Below the pieces are notes generated by a model. It ran no database searches and was not told where the DNA came from. It saw only the letters and a list, made by a program, of their open reading frames with translations. The position numbers were made by a program, and so were the translations under genes. Shown piece by piece: positions 1 through 5,102 of a stretch of 7,275 bases of DNA; position 1 is the first letter of the stretch, and every line of letters begins with the position of its first letter. The DNA comes from Sphingomonadales bacterium UBA1936 (GTDB lineage Bacteria > Pseudomonadota > Alphaproteobacteria > Sphingomonadales > Sphingomonadaceae), in the NCBI GenBank assembly GCA_002336985.1, contig DDFE01000168.1, forward strand, positions 1-7,275, given 5' to 3'.

Positions 1-935
1 TGGCCGGGATCGGGTCGGGGGCCGTCGCGTCCGTGCTGGGCGCGGCGATCGTCAACCGCTGGTTCGCGACGCGGCAGGGGCTGGTGATGGGGCTGCTGAG
101 CGCCAGCACAGCGACTGGCGCGCTCGTCTTCCTGCCGGTCATCGCCTGGCTGTCGCAGGGCGGGGCGTGGCGGCCGGTGGTGCTGGTGGTCAGCATCGCC
201 TGTGCGCTGCTGATCCCGCTGGTCGCGCTCCTGATCCCCGAACATCCCGGCGACGTCGGGACGCGGCGGCACGGCGAGGCGGACGACACGCCGCCCGCAC
301 CCGCGATGAAGCAGGCGGCGAGTGTCGGTCTTGCCTTCTCCGCGCTGGGGCGGGGGATGAAGCAGCCGGTGTTCTGGCTGTTGTTCGGCACTTTCTTCGT
401 CTGCGGCCTGACGACCAACGGCCTCGTGGGGACGCACCTCATCGCCTATTGCGGCGACCATGGCATCGCGCCGGTCGCGGCGGCGGGGCTGTTGTCCGCC
501 ATGGGGCTGTTCGACCTGTTCGGGACGACCGCGTCGGGCTGGCTGACCGACCGCTACGACCCGCGCAAGTTGCTGTTCGTCTATTATGGGCTCCGTGGCC
601 TGTCGCTGATGGTGTTGCCGTTCGTCGAGTGGAACACGACCAACCTGGCGATCTTCGCGATCTTCTTCGGCCTCGACTGGATCGCGACCGTGCCGCCGAC
701 CGTGAAGCTCGCGACGCAGGCGTTCGGGCCCAGCGACGGGACGATCCTGTTCGGCTGGATCCTTGCCGGGCATCAGCTAGGGGCGGCGACCGCGGCGTTC
801 GGTGCGGGGGTTATCCGGACCGTCTATGGCAGCTACCTGCCCGCATTCGTACTCGCGGGGGCCTTCGCGGTCGTCGCATCGGCGGCATTTCTGTGGACGC
901 CGCGTACCAGGGAGCCTGTCCTAAGTCCCTGTTAA
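1..935 (+). CDS. MFS transporter, C-terminal part (5' end outside window)
   Basis: Integral inner-membrane transporter of the major facilitator superfamily; the substrate cannot be told from sequence. The reading frame (first full codon at base 3) is open to the left edge, so the GTG at 33 is internal. About 310 residues are visible, roughly the last three quarters of a usual 400-430 residue protein. Hydrophobic segments fit the end of TM4 through TM12. A longer hydrophilic loop, rich in E/D/P/A, lies at about bases 240-350 between TM6 and TM7. The loop 8-9 copy of the MFS signature reads GWLTDRYDPRK. The stretch FGLDWIATVPPT in TM10 recurs, as I recall, in a group of uncharacterised proteobacterial MFS proteins loosely related to monocarboxylate/oxalate-type carriers. 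The gene ends in LSPC and a TAA that sits inside GTTAACC. The next gene starts 100 bases downstream, so co-transcription is possible but not shown. Confidence 0.9.
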   Translation, partial: AGIGSGAVASVLGAAIVNRWFATRQGLVMGLLSASTATGALVFLPVIAWLSQGGAWRPVVLVVSIACALLIPLVALLIPEHPGDVGTRRHGEADDTPPAPAMKQAASVGLAFSALGRGMKQPVFWLLFGTFFVCGLTTNGLVGTHLIAYCGDHGIAPVAAAGLLSAMGLFDLFGTTASGWLTDRYDPRKLLFVYYGLRGLSLMVLPFVEWNTTNLAIFAIFFGLDWIATVPPTVKLATQAFGPSDGTILFGWILAGHQLGAATAAFGAGVIRTVYGSYLPAFVLAGAFAVVASAAFLWTPRTREPVLSPC

Positions 936-968
936 CCTTCATAATGGAGGGTATTACCAAAGGTATGC

Positions 969-996
969 TTGAATGCACTCCGGCCCCGGTTATATG
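969..996 (+). promoter_or_regulatory. Candidate sigma-70 type promoter for the small Cys/His protein gene
   Basis: TTGAAT at 969-974 and TATATG at 991-996 are separated by 16 bases. They lie in a locally AT-richer stretch between the MFS gene and the small gene. A start near 1003 would give a leader of about 33 bases containing the GGAG ribosome site. Judged by eye from consensus match only. Confidence 0.35.
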
Positions 997-1035
997 TGGC
1001 CTGCCTGCAAAATCTCGCGGCGCCCGGAGTGATCT

Positions 1036-1326
1036 ATGCGCCGATTATGGTGTGCAATATTCGGCCACAAGTTGAAACGTCCGCGCAAGAGCAAGGGCGA
1101 GTCCGGGCTCTACACGACGTGTATCCGGTGCGATAAGTTCTTCATCCGCGACTATTTCAGCGGCTGGATGCCTGCCAGCGCGAACGAACAGGCGCACTAT
1201 CTGAAGATGTACGGCCCGAAATCGGACGAGCCGGTGGCCGATATGCCTGAAAGCACCGATCCCAAGGACGCTATCATCGAGAGCGAGGAAGCAGTCGGTT
1301 CGCGGTCCGCCGAGGCGCACGGCTGA
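1036..1326 (+). CDS. Small Cys/His-rich protein, possible zinc-binding (DUF1660-like N-terminus)
   Basis: A 96-residue cytosolic protein of unknown function. The N-terminal third carries C6-x4-H11 (in CAIFGHK) and C29-x2-C32 (in CIRCDK), a spacing that could form one Cys3His zinc site. A short C-x4-H plus CxxC layout of this kind is seen in small phage/prophage-type proteins (DUF1660-like), but the resemblance is by motif only. The segment between is basic (residues 12-20). The C-terminal third is acidic and low in complexity, probably disordered. The ATG at 1036 has a good Shine-Dalgarno GGAG at 1026-1029, six bases upstream, which supports both the start and the gene. A 91-residue antisense frame over the same region has no such support. 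No function is claimed. Confidence 0.7.
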   Translation: MRRLWCAIFGHKLKRPRKSKGESGLYTTCIRCDKFFIRDYFSGWMPASANEQAHYLKMYGPKSDEPVADMPESTDPKDAIIESEEAVGSRSAEAHG

Positions 1327-1329
1327 CGC

Positions 1330-1360
1330 GAAAACGCCGCCAGCCTTTCGGCCGGCGGCA
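1330..1360 (-). terminator. Rho-independent terminator of the PEP-CTERM gene
   Basis: Read on the minus strand, GCCGCCGGCC and GGCTGGCGGC form a 10-bp stem (one G-U pair) closed by a GAAA tetraloop (1359 down to 1336), followed at once by GTTTTC. It begins 17 bases after the TGA at 1376. On the plus strand the G-U pair becomes an A-C mismatch and no T run follows. The terminator therefore belongs to the minus-strand gene rather than to the plus-strand gene that converges on it. Confidence 0.8.
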
Positions 1361-1375
1361 TCTCCATCATCGTAA

Positions 1376-2044
1376 TCAGGCGAAGCTGACGCTGATCTTG
1401 CGGCGGCGATAGCGCATCGCGCCGCCCATCATGCCGAAGCCGCCGATCATCATCGCCCAGGTCGCGGGTTCCGGAACCGCCGCCACATCGTTGAAGCCGG
1501 TGACGAGGCCCGTGTTCCAGGGATACTGGAACTGCGACGTGCGGATGTTCGTCGTGCCGATGTTGTTGTCGGTGTCGAGGAACAGGTTGCCGCCCGAACC
1601 GAAGTCGAAATCGCGGACCGTCATCAGCAGATTACCCTGCGTCGGGTCATAGTTGAACGCGGTGTCGAGCACGATGTCGAGGCGGCCGTTGACGTTGGTC
1701 TGCAGCTTGCCGGTGAAGACCTGCGTATAGGTCGGGAGATCGCCGAACGGGATGTTCGTCTGGCCGAAACCGGTCACCGCCGCGCTGATCGTCGACAGGA
1801 AGATCGTGAACGTGTCGGTCAGCGGGCGCGTGCTCGCCGGGCTGAGCGTGTTGTAGAAGGTCAGCTTGTTGATGCTGATCGGCGCCGAAAACGCGCTCTT
1901 GTTGTAGATCTGCTGGAAGTACGATGCCGAATAGGCGCCGAACGGATAGCTGTTGGACGAATCCGCAGTGCCGATGACGACGGCATGGGCGGGCGAGACG
2001 GCAGCGGCGCTGAGCGCGACCGCGGCGGCGAAGAAACGGTTCAT
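1376..2044 (-). CDS. PEPxxWA-CTERM sorted secreted protein
   Basis: An exported protein of 222 residues. Residues 1-21 are a Sec signal peptide: MNRFF, a hydrophobic Ala/Val core, and a cleavage site after AHA. The mature part is rich in T, S, N, F and G with alternating hydrophobic residues, suggesting a beta-sandwich; I recognise no catalytic domain. The C-terminus has the complete sorting signal: VPEPATWA at about 190-197, a Met/Gly-rich hydrophobic segment, then the basic RYRRRK at 211-216. In the known system a membrane exosortase cleaves such tails, and cargo ends up at the envelope or in extracellular matrix. No exosortase is encoded here, as is usual for scattered cargo genes. The ATG at 2044 has GGGG at 2052-2055, seven bases upstream. 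The gene is monocistronic, with its own terminator. Confidence 0.9.
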   Translation of the reverse strand: MNRFFAAAVALSAAAVSPAHAVVIGTADSSNSYPFGAYSASYFQQIYNKSAFSAPISINKLTFYNTLSPASTRPLTDTFTIFLSTISAAVTGFGQTNIPFGDLPTYTQVFTGKLQTNVNGRLDIVLDTAFNYDPTQGNLLMTVRDFDFGSGGNLFLDTDNNIGTTNIRTSQFQYPWNTGLVTGFNDVAAVPEPATWAMMIGGFGMMGGAMRYRRRKISVSFA

Positions 2045-2171
2045 GTGAATACCCCATAGACAGTAAGCGCGACCCTGCGCTGGGGCGGCGATGGCGGGGC
2101 GGTGTTACGCTTCCATGAGAGAATAACGTCGCTTTAGAGACAGTTGCGTGTGTGATCCGTTTTGGGACGGA
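2045..2171 (-). other. Intergenic region upstream of the PEP-CTERM gene
   Basis: These 127 bases lie between the TonB-like gene and the PEP-CTERM start. The part next to the start (about 2070-2105) is very GC-rich; the distal part (about 2105-2160) is AT-richer and is where a promoter would be expected. I could not find a -35/-10 pair good enough to name, and no EcfG-type GGAAC/CGTT pair at proper spacing. The GGGG ribosome site lies at 2052-2055. Confidence 0.4.
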
Positions 2172-2179
2172 TCATTTTT
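2154..2179 (+). terminator. Hairpin with T run on the plus strand, overlapping the TonB-like gene's stop codon
   Basis: GATCCGT (2154-2160) and ACGGATC (2167-2173) form a perfect 7-bp stem with a 6-base loop, followed by ATTTTT on the plus strand. This is intrinsic-terminator form for plus-strand transcription, although no plus-strand gene lies just upstream. On the minus strand the stem contains the TGA (2174-2172) of the TonB-like gene, with a run of A before it and ACACACG after it. It could still mark the 3' end of that gene as a bare hairpin. Confidence 0.45.
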
Positions 2180-2873
2180 CGGTCCAGGTAAACAGGATGC
2201 GGACCCAGGCGCCGATAATCGGCTTGCCGCCGACGCGCGGCGGCACGACCTTGAACTGCCACGACGCCTGTCTTAGCGCGCTGGCAAGGCCGGAACCGGG
2301 CGGGTTTTCGCCAAGGCCGCGGCAATTCTCGACCTTATAGTTCGGCGCGGTCTGGCACATGATCATCGCGGAGCTGTTCGGCGGGATGTTGTTTTTCAGG
2401 TAGAGCGCAAGCTCGCCCGCCGTCGGTTCGCGGTACCATGCAGCGTTATAGAGCGGTGCGCCGTTCGGTCCCTCGCCGGGGCCATAGGATGACGTAGCGG
2501 TGTCCTGGCCTGTATCGCCTTCACCCTTGTGTGAGGGGAGCTTCGATATGTCGCCCGCGGCGAAATCCTCGCGGCTCATCTTCACATAGGGCGGGGTGAG
2601 CGCCTTCGGATCGACCGGCTGCGGCGGCTGTGTCTTTTGCGGGGCGGCGGCCTTGGCGGCCGACTTCGCCCGCGCCTTGGTCTGCTGGTGCGATGCCTCC
2701 GCTTTTTCGGCCGGACGCAGGGAGATGGTGGTAAGGACGGCCTCCACCTTTTTCTGGTATTCCGGGAACGGGACGAGGAACGCCGCGAGGAACAGCGCCT
2801 CGATGATCAGCGTGAGGATGAACGCGACAATGCGACGCCGGTTTGGCGACGACGGGAAGGACAGGGCGCGCAT
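2172..2873 (-). CDS. TonB-like single-pass membrane protein (putative energy transducer family)
   Basis: A 233-residue protein with TonB-like architecture: a short basic cytoplasmic N-terminus (NRRR at 11-14), one transmembrane helix at about 15-35, and a Lys/Ala/Pro/Gln-rich linker at about 54-95 like the TonB periplasmic spacer. A Gly/Ser-rich stretch follows, then a folded C-terminal region from about 140. That region contains LYNAAWYREPT, a Cys pair (C173, C184) that could form a periplasmic disulfide, PPGSGLASALRQASWQF and a final beta-rich GAWVRILFTW. I recall similar proteins in sphingomonads annotated as hypothetical or energy transducer TonB. No exbB/exbD is nearby, so a true TonB role is inferred. 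The ATG at 2873 lacks a strong Shine-Dalgarno sequence, and no other in-frame ATG lies close. The gene follows arsC by 67 bases and may have its own promoter. Confidence 0.75.
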   Translation of the reverse strand: MRALSFPSSPNRRRIVAFILTLIIEALFLAAFLVPFPEYQKKVEAVLTTISLRPAEKAEASHQQTKARAKSAAKAAAPQKTQPPQPVDPKALTPPYVKMSREDFAAGDISKLPSHKGEGDTGQDTATSSYGPGEGPNGAPLYNAAWYREPTAGELALYLKNNIPPNSSAMIMCQTAPNYKVENCRGLGENPPGSGLASALRQASWQFKVVPPRVGGKPIIGAWVRILFTWTEK

Positions 2874-2914
2874 CTGCCCGCGCGCCTAGTCCGCGCAATG
2901 TGGCTCTACAATGA

Positions 2915-2944
2915 ATTAAACCGGCAGCTTGACCGGAACCTCAA
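2915..2944 (-). promoter_or_regulatory. Candidate promoter for the TonB-like gene
   Basis: On the minus strand, TTGAGG (2944-2939, overlapping the arsC stop TGA) and TTTAAT (2920-2915) are 18 bases apart, in the only AT-rich part of the 67-base gap after arsC. TTTAAT differs from the consensus -10 at one position. The -35 match is moderate. Confidence 0.35.
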
Positions 2945-3303
2945 AGAATTTCGCGGACGACATCCTGCGGCCGGCACAGGCGGACGCCCTTTTCGGTTTC
3001 GACCAGGGGCCGCTGGATCAGCGCGGGGTGCGCCATCATCGCGTCGAGCACGGCGTCGTCGGGCGTCGCCGGGTCCGCGATGCCGAGTTCGGCGACCAGT
3101 TCGGCCGCAGGGGAATTGGTGGTCCGCAATCCTTCACGCGGCGTGATGCCTGCCTTGGCGTAAAGGCCGCTTAACCGTTCGCGCGTGGGCGGCGTCTTGA
3201 GATATTCGACGATTTCGACATCGACGCCCGGCGTTTCCTGCAGGATCGCCAGCGTCTTGCGCGACGTGCCGCACGCGGGGTTGTGCCAGATTATGGCCTT
3301 CAT
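2941..3303 (-). CDS. arsC: Arsenate reductase, glutaredoxin-coupled ArsC family
   Basis: A cytosolic 120-residue enzyme that reduces arsenate to arsenite using glutathione/glutaredoxin. The signature HNPACGTSRKTL places the catalytic cysteine at residue 11. The three arginines that hold the oxyanion in the R773 plasmid enzyme (R60, R94, R107) align by eye with R60 (GLRTTN), R98 (IQRPLV) and R111 (LCRPQD). All key residues are therefore present. R773 ArsC is longer, with a C-terminal tail that is absent here, as in many short ArsC/YffB-type proteins. The frame is open back to 3513, but ATG 3303 is the start: it begins at the conserved N-terminus, has GGAGG at 3314-3318 ten bases upstream, and overlaps the aquaporin stop as ATGA. 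The context (arsR, aquaporin) argues for arsenate rather than a generic Spx/YffB role. Confidence 0.92.
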   Translation of the reverse strand: MKAIIWHNPACGTSRKTLAILQETPGVDVEIVEYLKTPPTRERLSGLYAKAGITPREGLRTTNSPAAELVAELGIADPATPDDAVLDAMMAHPALIQRPLVETEKGVRLCRPQDVVREIL

Positions 3304-3956
3304 AGGGGCTGTTCCTCCAAAATGTCCGGTGTCGAAACGAGCCAGCCGCTCAGCACAAATCCTGTTGCCGCGCCAGCCATTTGCGCGATCATGAACCCGG
3401 GCACATCCACCATGCGGATGCCCGAAAAGCTTTCGGTCAACGCGCGCGCCAGGGTTACGGCGGGGTTGGCGAAGCTGGTCGACGAGGTGAACCAGTATCC
3501 GGCCACTATCCACGCCGCGACGAGTGCGGCGACCGAGTCCGGGCGGAAGCGCTGGCCGAGGCGGATCGTCATCAACAGGCCGAAGGTCGCGACGAATTCG
3601 CCGAGCCAGATCGCCGGGCCGCTGCGCGCGTTCGTTCCCGCTTCCACGACGGTGTGCCCGAACATCAGATGTGCGATCACGGTACCAGCGATCGCCGCCG
3701 CGAATTGCACGATGATGATGACCGGCCGGTTGCGCCGTGCCAGCAGCAATGTCACCGCCGGATTGAACTGCGCGCCCGAAATCGGGCCCAGCAGGGTGAT
3801 CAGCACATAAAGGACCGCGCCGGTGGCGGCGGTGTTACCGAGCAGCGCCACGGCGCCGTTCCCGCCCGACATGGTCTGCGCCATGATCCCCGAACCGATG
3901 ACGGTCGCGACGAGCAGGCTGGTGCCGATCGCTTCGGCGACCAGCAGGCGTTTCAT
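3300..3956 (-). CDS. aqpS: MIP-family aquaglyceroporin of an arsenic operon (AqpS-like arsenite channel)
   Basis: An inner-membrane channel of 218 residues with six hydrophobic segments and both half-helix signatures: NPA at 65-67 (GAQFNPAVT) and at 164-166 (SFANPAVT). The usual arginine directly after the second NPA, part of the aromatic/arginine selectivity filter, is valine here. That should widen or neutralise the pore and fits passage of uncharged As(OH)3. Sandwiched between arsR and arsC, it most likely provides the arsenite exit route, as AqpS does in Sinorhizobium meliloti, where it takes the place of ArsB/Acr3. No such pump is encoded in the window. The start is ATG 3956, just before KRLLVAEAIGT; it overlaps the arsR stop as ATGA, so translation is probably coupled. 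The frame extends upstream inside arsR, but that extension is not homologous. Water or glycerol transport remains possible. Confidence 0.88.
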   Translation of the reverse strand: MKRLLVAEAIGTSLLVATVIGSGIMAQTMSGGNGAVALLGNTAATGAVLYVLITLLGPISGAQFNPAVTLLLARRNRPVIIIVQFAAAIAGTVIAHLMFGHTVVEAGTNARSGPAIWLGEFVATFGLLMTIRLGQRFRPDSVAALVAAWIVAGYWFTSSTSFANPAVTLARALTESFSGIRMVDVPGFMIAQMAGAATGFVLSGWLVSTPDILEEQPL

Positions 3957-4267
3957 GCGGCCTGTCCGGGCAGGCAGGTTTCTCGCCCGCCGCAGCAATT
4001 TTCGGTGAGATAGCCGACAAGCGCCGTCATCGCGGCGTAATTCGCCGAATAGATGAGCGACCGCCCTTGGCGGACGCGCGTTATCAATCCCGCGTGTTCC
4101 AGCTGCGCGAGGTGGAACGACAGCGACGAAGGCGGAACGCCCATGTGCTGCGCGATATCGCCGGCCGCAGCACCGTCCGATCCGTGCTGCACGAGGAACC
4201 GGAACGCCTGCAGGCGATGCTTTTGCGCCAGTGCTGCCAATGCCGCGACGGTCAGGTCTTCATTCAT
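3953..4267 (-). CDS. arsR: ArsR-family arsenite-responsive repressor
   Basis: A winged-helix ArsR/SmtB transcriptional repressor of 104 residues. The recognition region GVPPSSLSFHLAQLEHAGLI (44-63) and the wing at about 64-74 are clear. The CVC motif of the R773-type sensor is absent. Instead the C-terminus carries ENCCGGRETC, with cysteines 91, 92 and 98. This spacing matches the three-cysteine arsenite site I recall for the Acidithiobacillus ferrooxidans ArsR (C95, C96, C102). It should repress the operon until As(III) binds. Its own ATG at 4267 lies one base beyond a perfect palindrome that is probably its operator, and there is no Shine-Dalgarno sequence, so the transcript may be leaderless. 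It is followed without a gap by the aquaporin and arsC genes. A much longer same-frame extension to 4831 runs across the acetyltransferase gene and is rejected. Confidence 0.92.
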   Translation of the reverse strand: MNEDLTVAALAALAQKHRLQAFRFLVQHGSDGAAAGDIAQHMGVPPSSLSFHLAQLEHAGLITRVRQGRSLIYSANYAAMTALVGYLTENCCGGRETCLPGQAA

Positions 4268-4268
4268 T

Positions 4269-4296
4269 ATTTCGATATTCGTCGAAATATCGAAAT
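4269..4296. promoter_or_regulatory. Probable ArsR operator: perfect 11+11 bp inverted repeat
   Basis: On the plus strand the arms are ATTTCGATATT (4269-4279) and AATATCGAAAT (4286-4296), exact inverse complements around the 6-base centre CGTCGA. The site is AT-rich in an otherwise GC-rich window. It covers the space from the candidate -35 box to one base before the arsR start, where a bound repressor would block RNA polymerase. Confidence 0.8.
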
Positions 4297-4303
4297 GAGT
4301 CAA
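4275..4303 (-). promoter_or_regulatory. Candidate arsR promoter inside the operator
   Basis: On the minus strand, TTGACT (4303-4298, five of six consensus bases, overlapping the TGA of the acetyltransferase gene) is followed after 17 bases by GAATAT (4280-4275, a weak -10). The predicted start point is about base 4268-4267, at or next to the A of the arsR ATG, which would give a leaderless mRNA. Confidence 0.5.
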
Positions 4304-4806
4304 TCGCCGGTCGATAGTGTCCGTTGCATGTAGACGGTGTCGAGCAGCTGGCCGAACTTTTCGCCGACCCGCTCCATGCGGCCCGCATGGCGGAATCCCG
4401 CCTTTGCGTGAAGCGCGACCGATGCGGGTTCGCCGCCGCCGATGACCGCAAGCATTTCGTGAAAACCGCTTTCGGACGCGGCCTCGATGAGTGCGCCAAT
4501 CAGCACCGACCCGATGCCACGCCCCACTACGTCGGCGCGGACGTAGATGCTGTTCTCGCAGGTCCGCGCATAGGCCGGACGATCGCGGAACGGTGTCGCA
4601 TAGGCGTAGCCGAGGACTTCGCCTGCGTCCGCGACCAGGAAGGGGTGGCCCTGTGTCGTGATCGCCGCGATCTTGTTGGCCCAAAAGGCGGGCGGGGGTG
4701 GCTCCAGGTCGAACGTCGCCGTGCCGTGCAGGACATGGTGCGCGTAGATCGTTGCGATGGCCGCGTCGTCGCCGGGGGCGACGGGCCGGATCGCAACGGC
4801 GCTCAA
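4300..4806 (-). CDS. arsN1: GNAT acetyltransferase, PAT/ArsN1 type (probable arsinothricin N-acetyltransferase)
   Basis: A cytosolic 168-residue acetyl-CoA dependent N-acetyltransferase covering one whole GNAT domain. Features shared with phosphinothricin/arsinothricin acetyltransferases are IYAHHVLHGTATFDLEPP near the N-terminus, YAYATPFRDRPAYARTCENS (67-86), the acetyl-CoA loop VVGRGIG (93-99), ALHAKAGF (131-138) and the terminal LDTVYMQR. Known ArsN1 enzymes acetylate the amino group of arsinothricin, and PAT acts on the analogue phosphinothricin. The arsR-aqpS-arsC genes next door favour the arsenical, but substrate choice is inferred. The start codon is TTG at 4806: it is preceded by a perfect GGAGGT at 4816-4821, nine bases upstream, and overlaps the previous stop as TTGA. 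No ATG or GTG in this frame fits. The TGA at 4302-4300 overlaps the arsR -35 box. Confidence 0.8.
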   Translation of the reverse strand: MSAVAIRPVAPGDDAAIATIYAHHVLHGTATFDLEPPPPAFWANKIAAITTQGHPFLVADAGEVLGYAYATPFRDRPAYARTCENSIYVRADVVGRGIGSVLIGALIEAASESGFHEMLAVIGGGEPASVALHAKAGFRHAGRMERVGEKFGQLLDTVYMQRTLSTGD

Positions 4807-5102
4807 CGCGGCGACACCTCCGTCGCGTCATGGAGTTGCATCGACGGCGGCTCGGCCGAAAGGCGGGCGAGGTTGCCGCCGAACTCGCGCGACGCGGGCA
4901 CGACGAAATGGGCCTTCAGCACGGCCATGTCCTGCCAGCGCTCGAGGAAATGGAGGCGCAGCGGCTCCTCCGTATCGCGCATCACCGCATGGCTGATGCA
5001 GCCGGGCTCCGCGCGCGAACGCAGGACGTGTTCGGTGCTGATCGCCAGTATCTCGTCGAACGTATCGGGCTTCGCGAGCACGGTACCGGTGACGATGATC
5101 AT
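4803..5102 (-). CDS. Antibiotic biosynthesis monooxygenase (ABM/YgiN-like) domain protein
   Basis: A 99-residue single-domain protein of the dimeric alpha+beta ABM superfamily. It shows the N-terminal strand MIIVTGTVLAKP, a helix, the turn EPGCISH (32-38), the strand LRLHFLERW and the helix DMAVLKAHF with the conserved His65. Family members include cofactor-free quinol monooxygenases and enzymes that oxidise polyketides or aromatic compounds; many small ones are uncharacterised, so no substrate is assigned. The ATG at 5102 overlaps the beta-lactamase stop as ATGA and has GGGAG at 5110-5114, seven bases upstream. The stop overlaps the TTG of the acetyltransferase gene. The tight linkage implies co-expression with the beta-lactamase and acetyltransferase. 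A role in oxidising a drug or drug-derived quinone is speculation. Confidence 0.85.
   Translation of the reverse strand: MIIVTGTVLAKPDTFDEILAISTEHVLRSRAEPGCISHAVMRDTEEPLRLHFLERWQDMAVLKAHFVVPASREFGGNLARLSAEPPSMQLHDATEVSPR
4816..4821 (-). promoter_or_regulatory. Strong Shine-Dalgarno GGAGGT fixing the TTG start of the acetyltransferase
   Basis: GGAGGT on the minus strand lies within the last codons of the ABM gene, nine bases before TTG 4806. It is the best ribosome site in the window and decides the start in the absence of an ATG. Confidence 0.75.

Noticed and set aside
33..35. GTG start of the MFS gene
   Set aside because: The frame is open and MFS-like upstream to the window edge, and about 100 residues would be missing with this start.
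931..937. GTTAACC as a CtrA half-site
   Set aside because: A single half-site overlapping a stop codon, with no second TTAA at the expected spacing.
2921..2936. Terminator after arsC (CCGG...CCGG followed by TTTAATT on the minus strand)
   Set aside because: The stem is only four base pairs with an 8-base loop and a broken T run, too weak to call; the T-rich part is better explained as a candidate -10.
3304..3513. 70-residue N-terminal extension of the arsC frame
   Set aside because: It lies inside the aquaporin gene in another frame, has no family similarity, and ATG 3303 has GGAGG and the conserved ArsC N-terminus.
4268..4831. Long N-terminal extension of the arsR frame
   Set aside because: It reads the acetyltransferase gene in a shifted frame as Arg-rich nonsense and crosses the palindrome; ArsR proteins are about 100 residues long.
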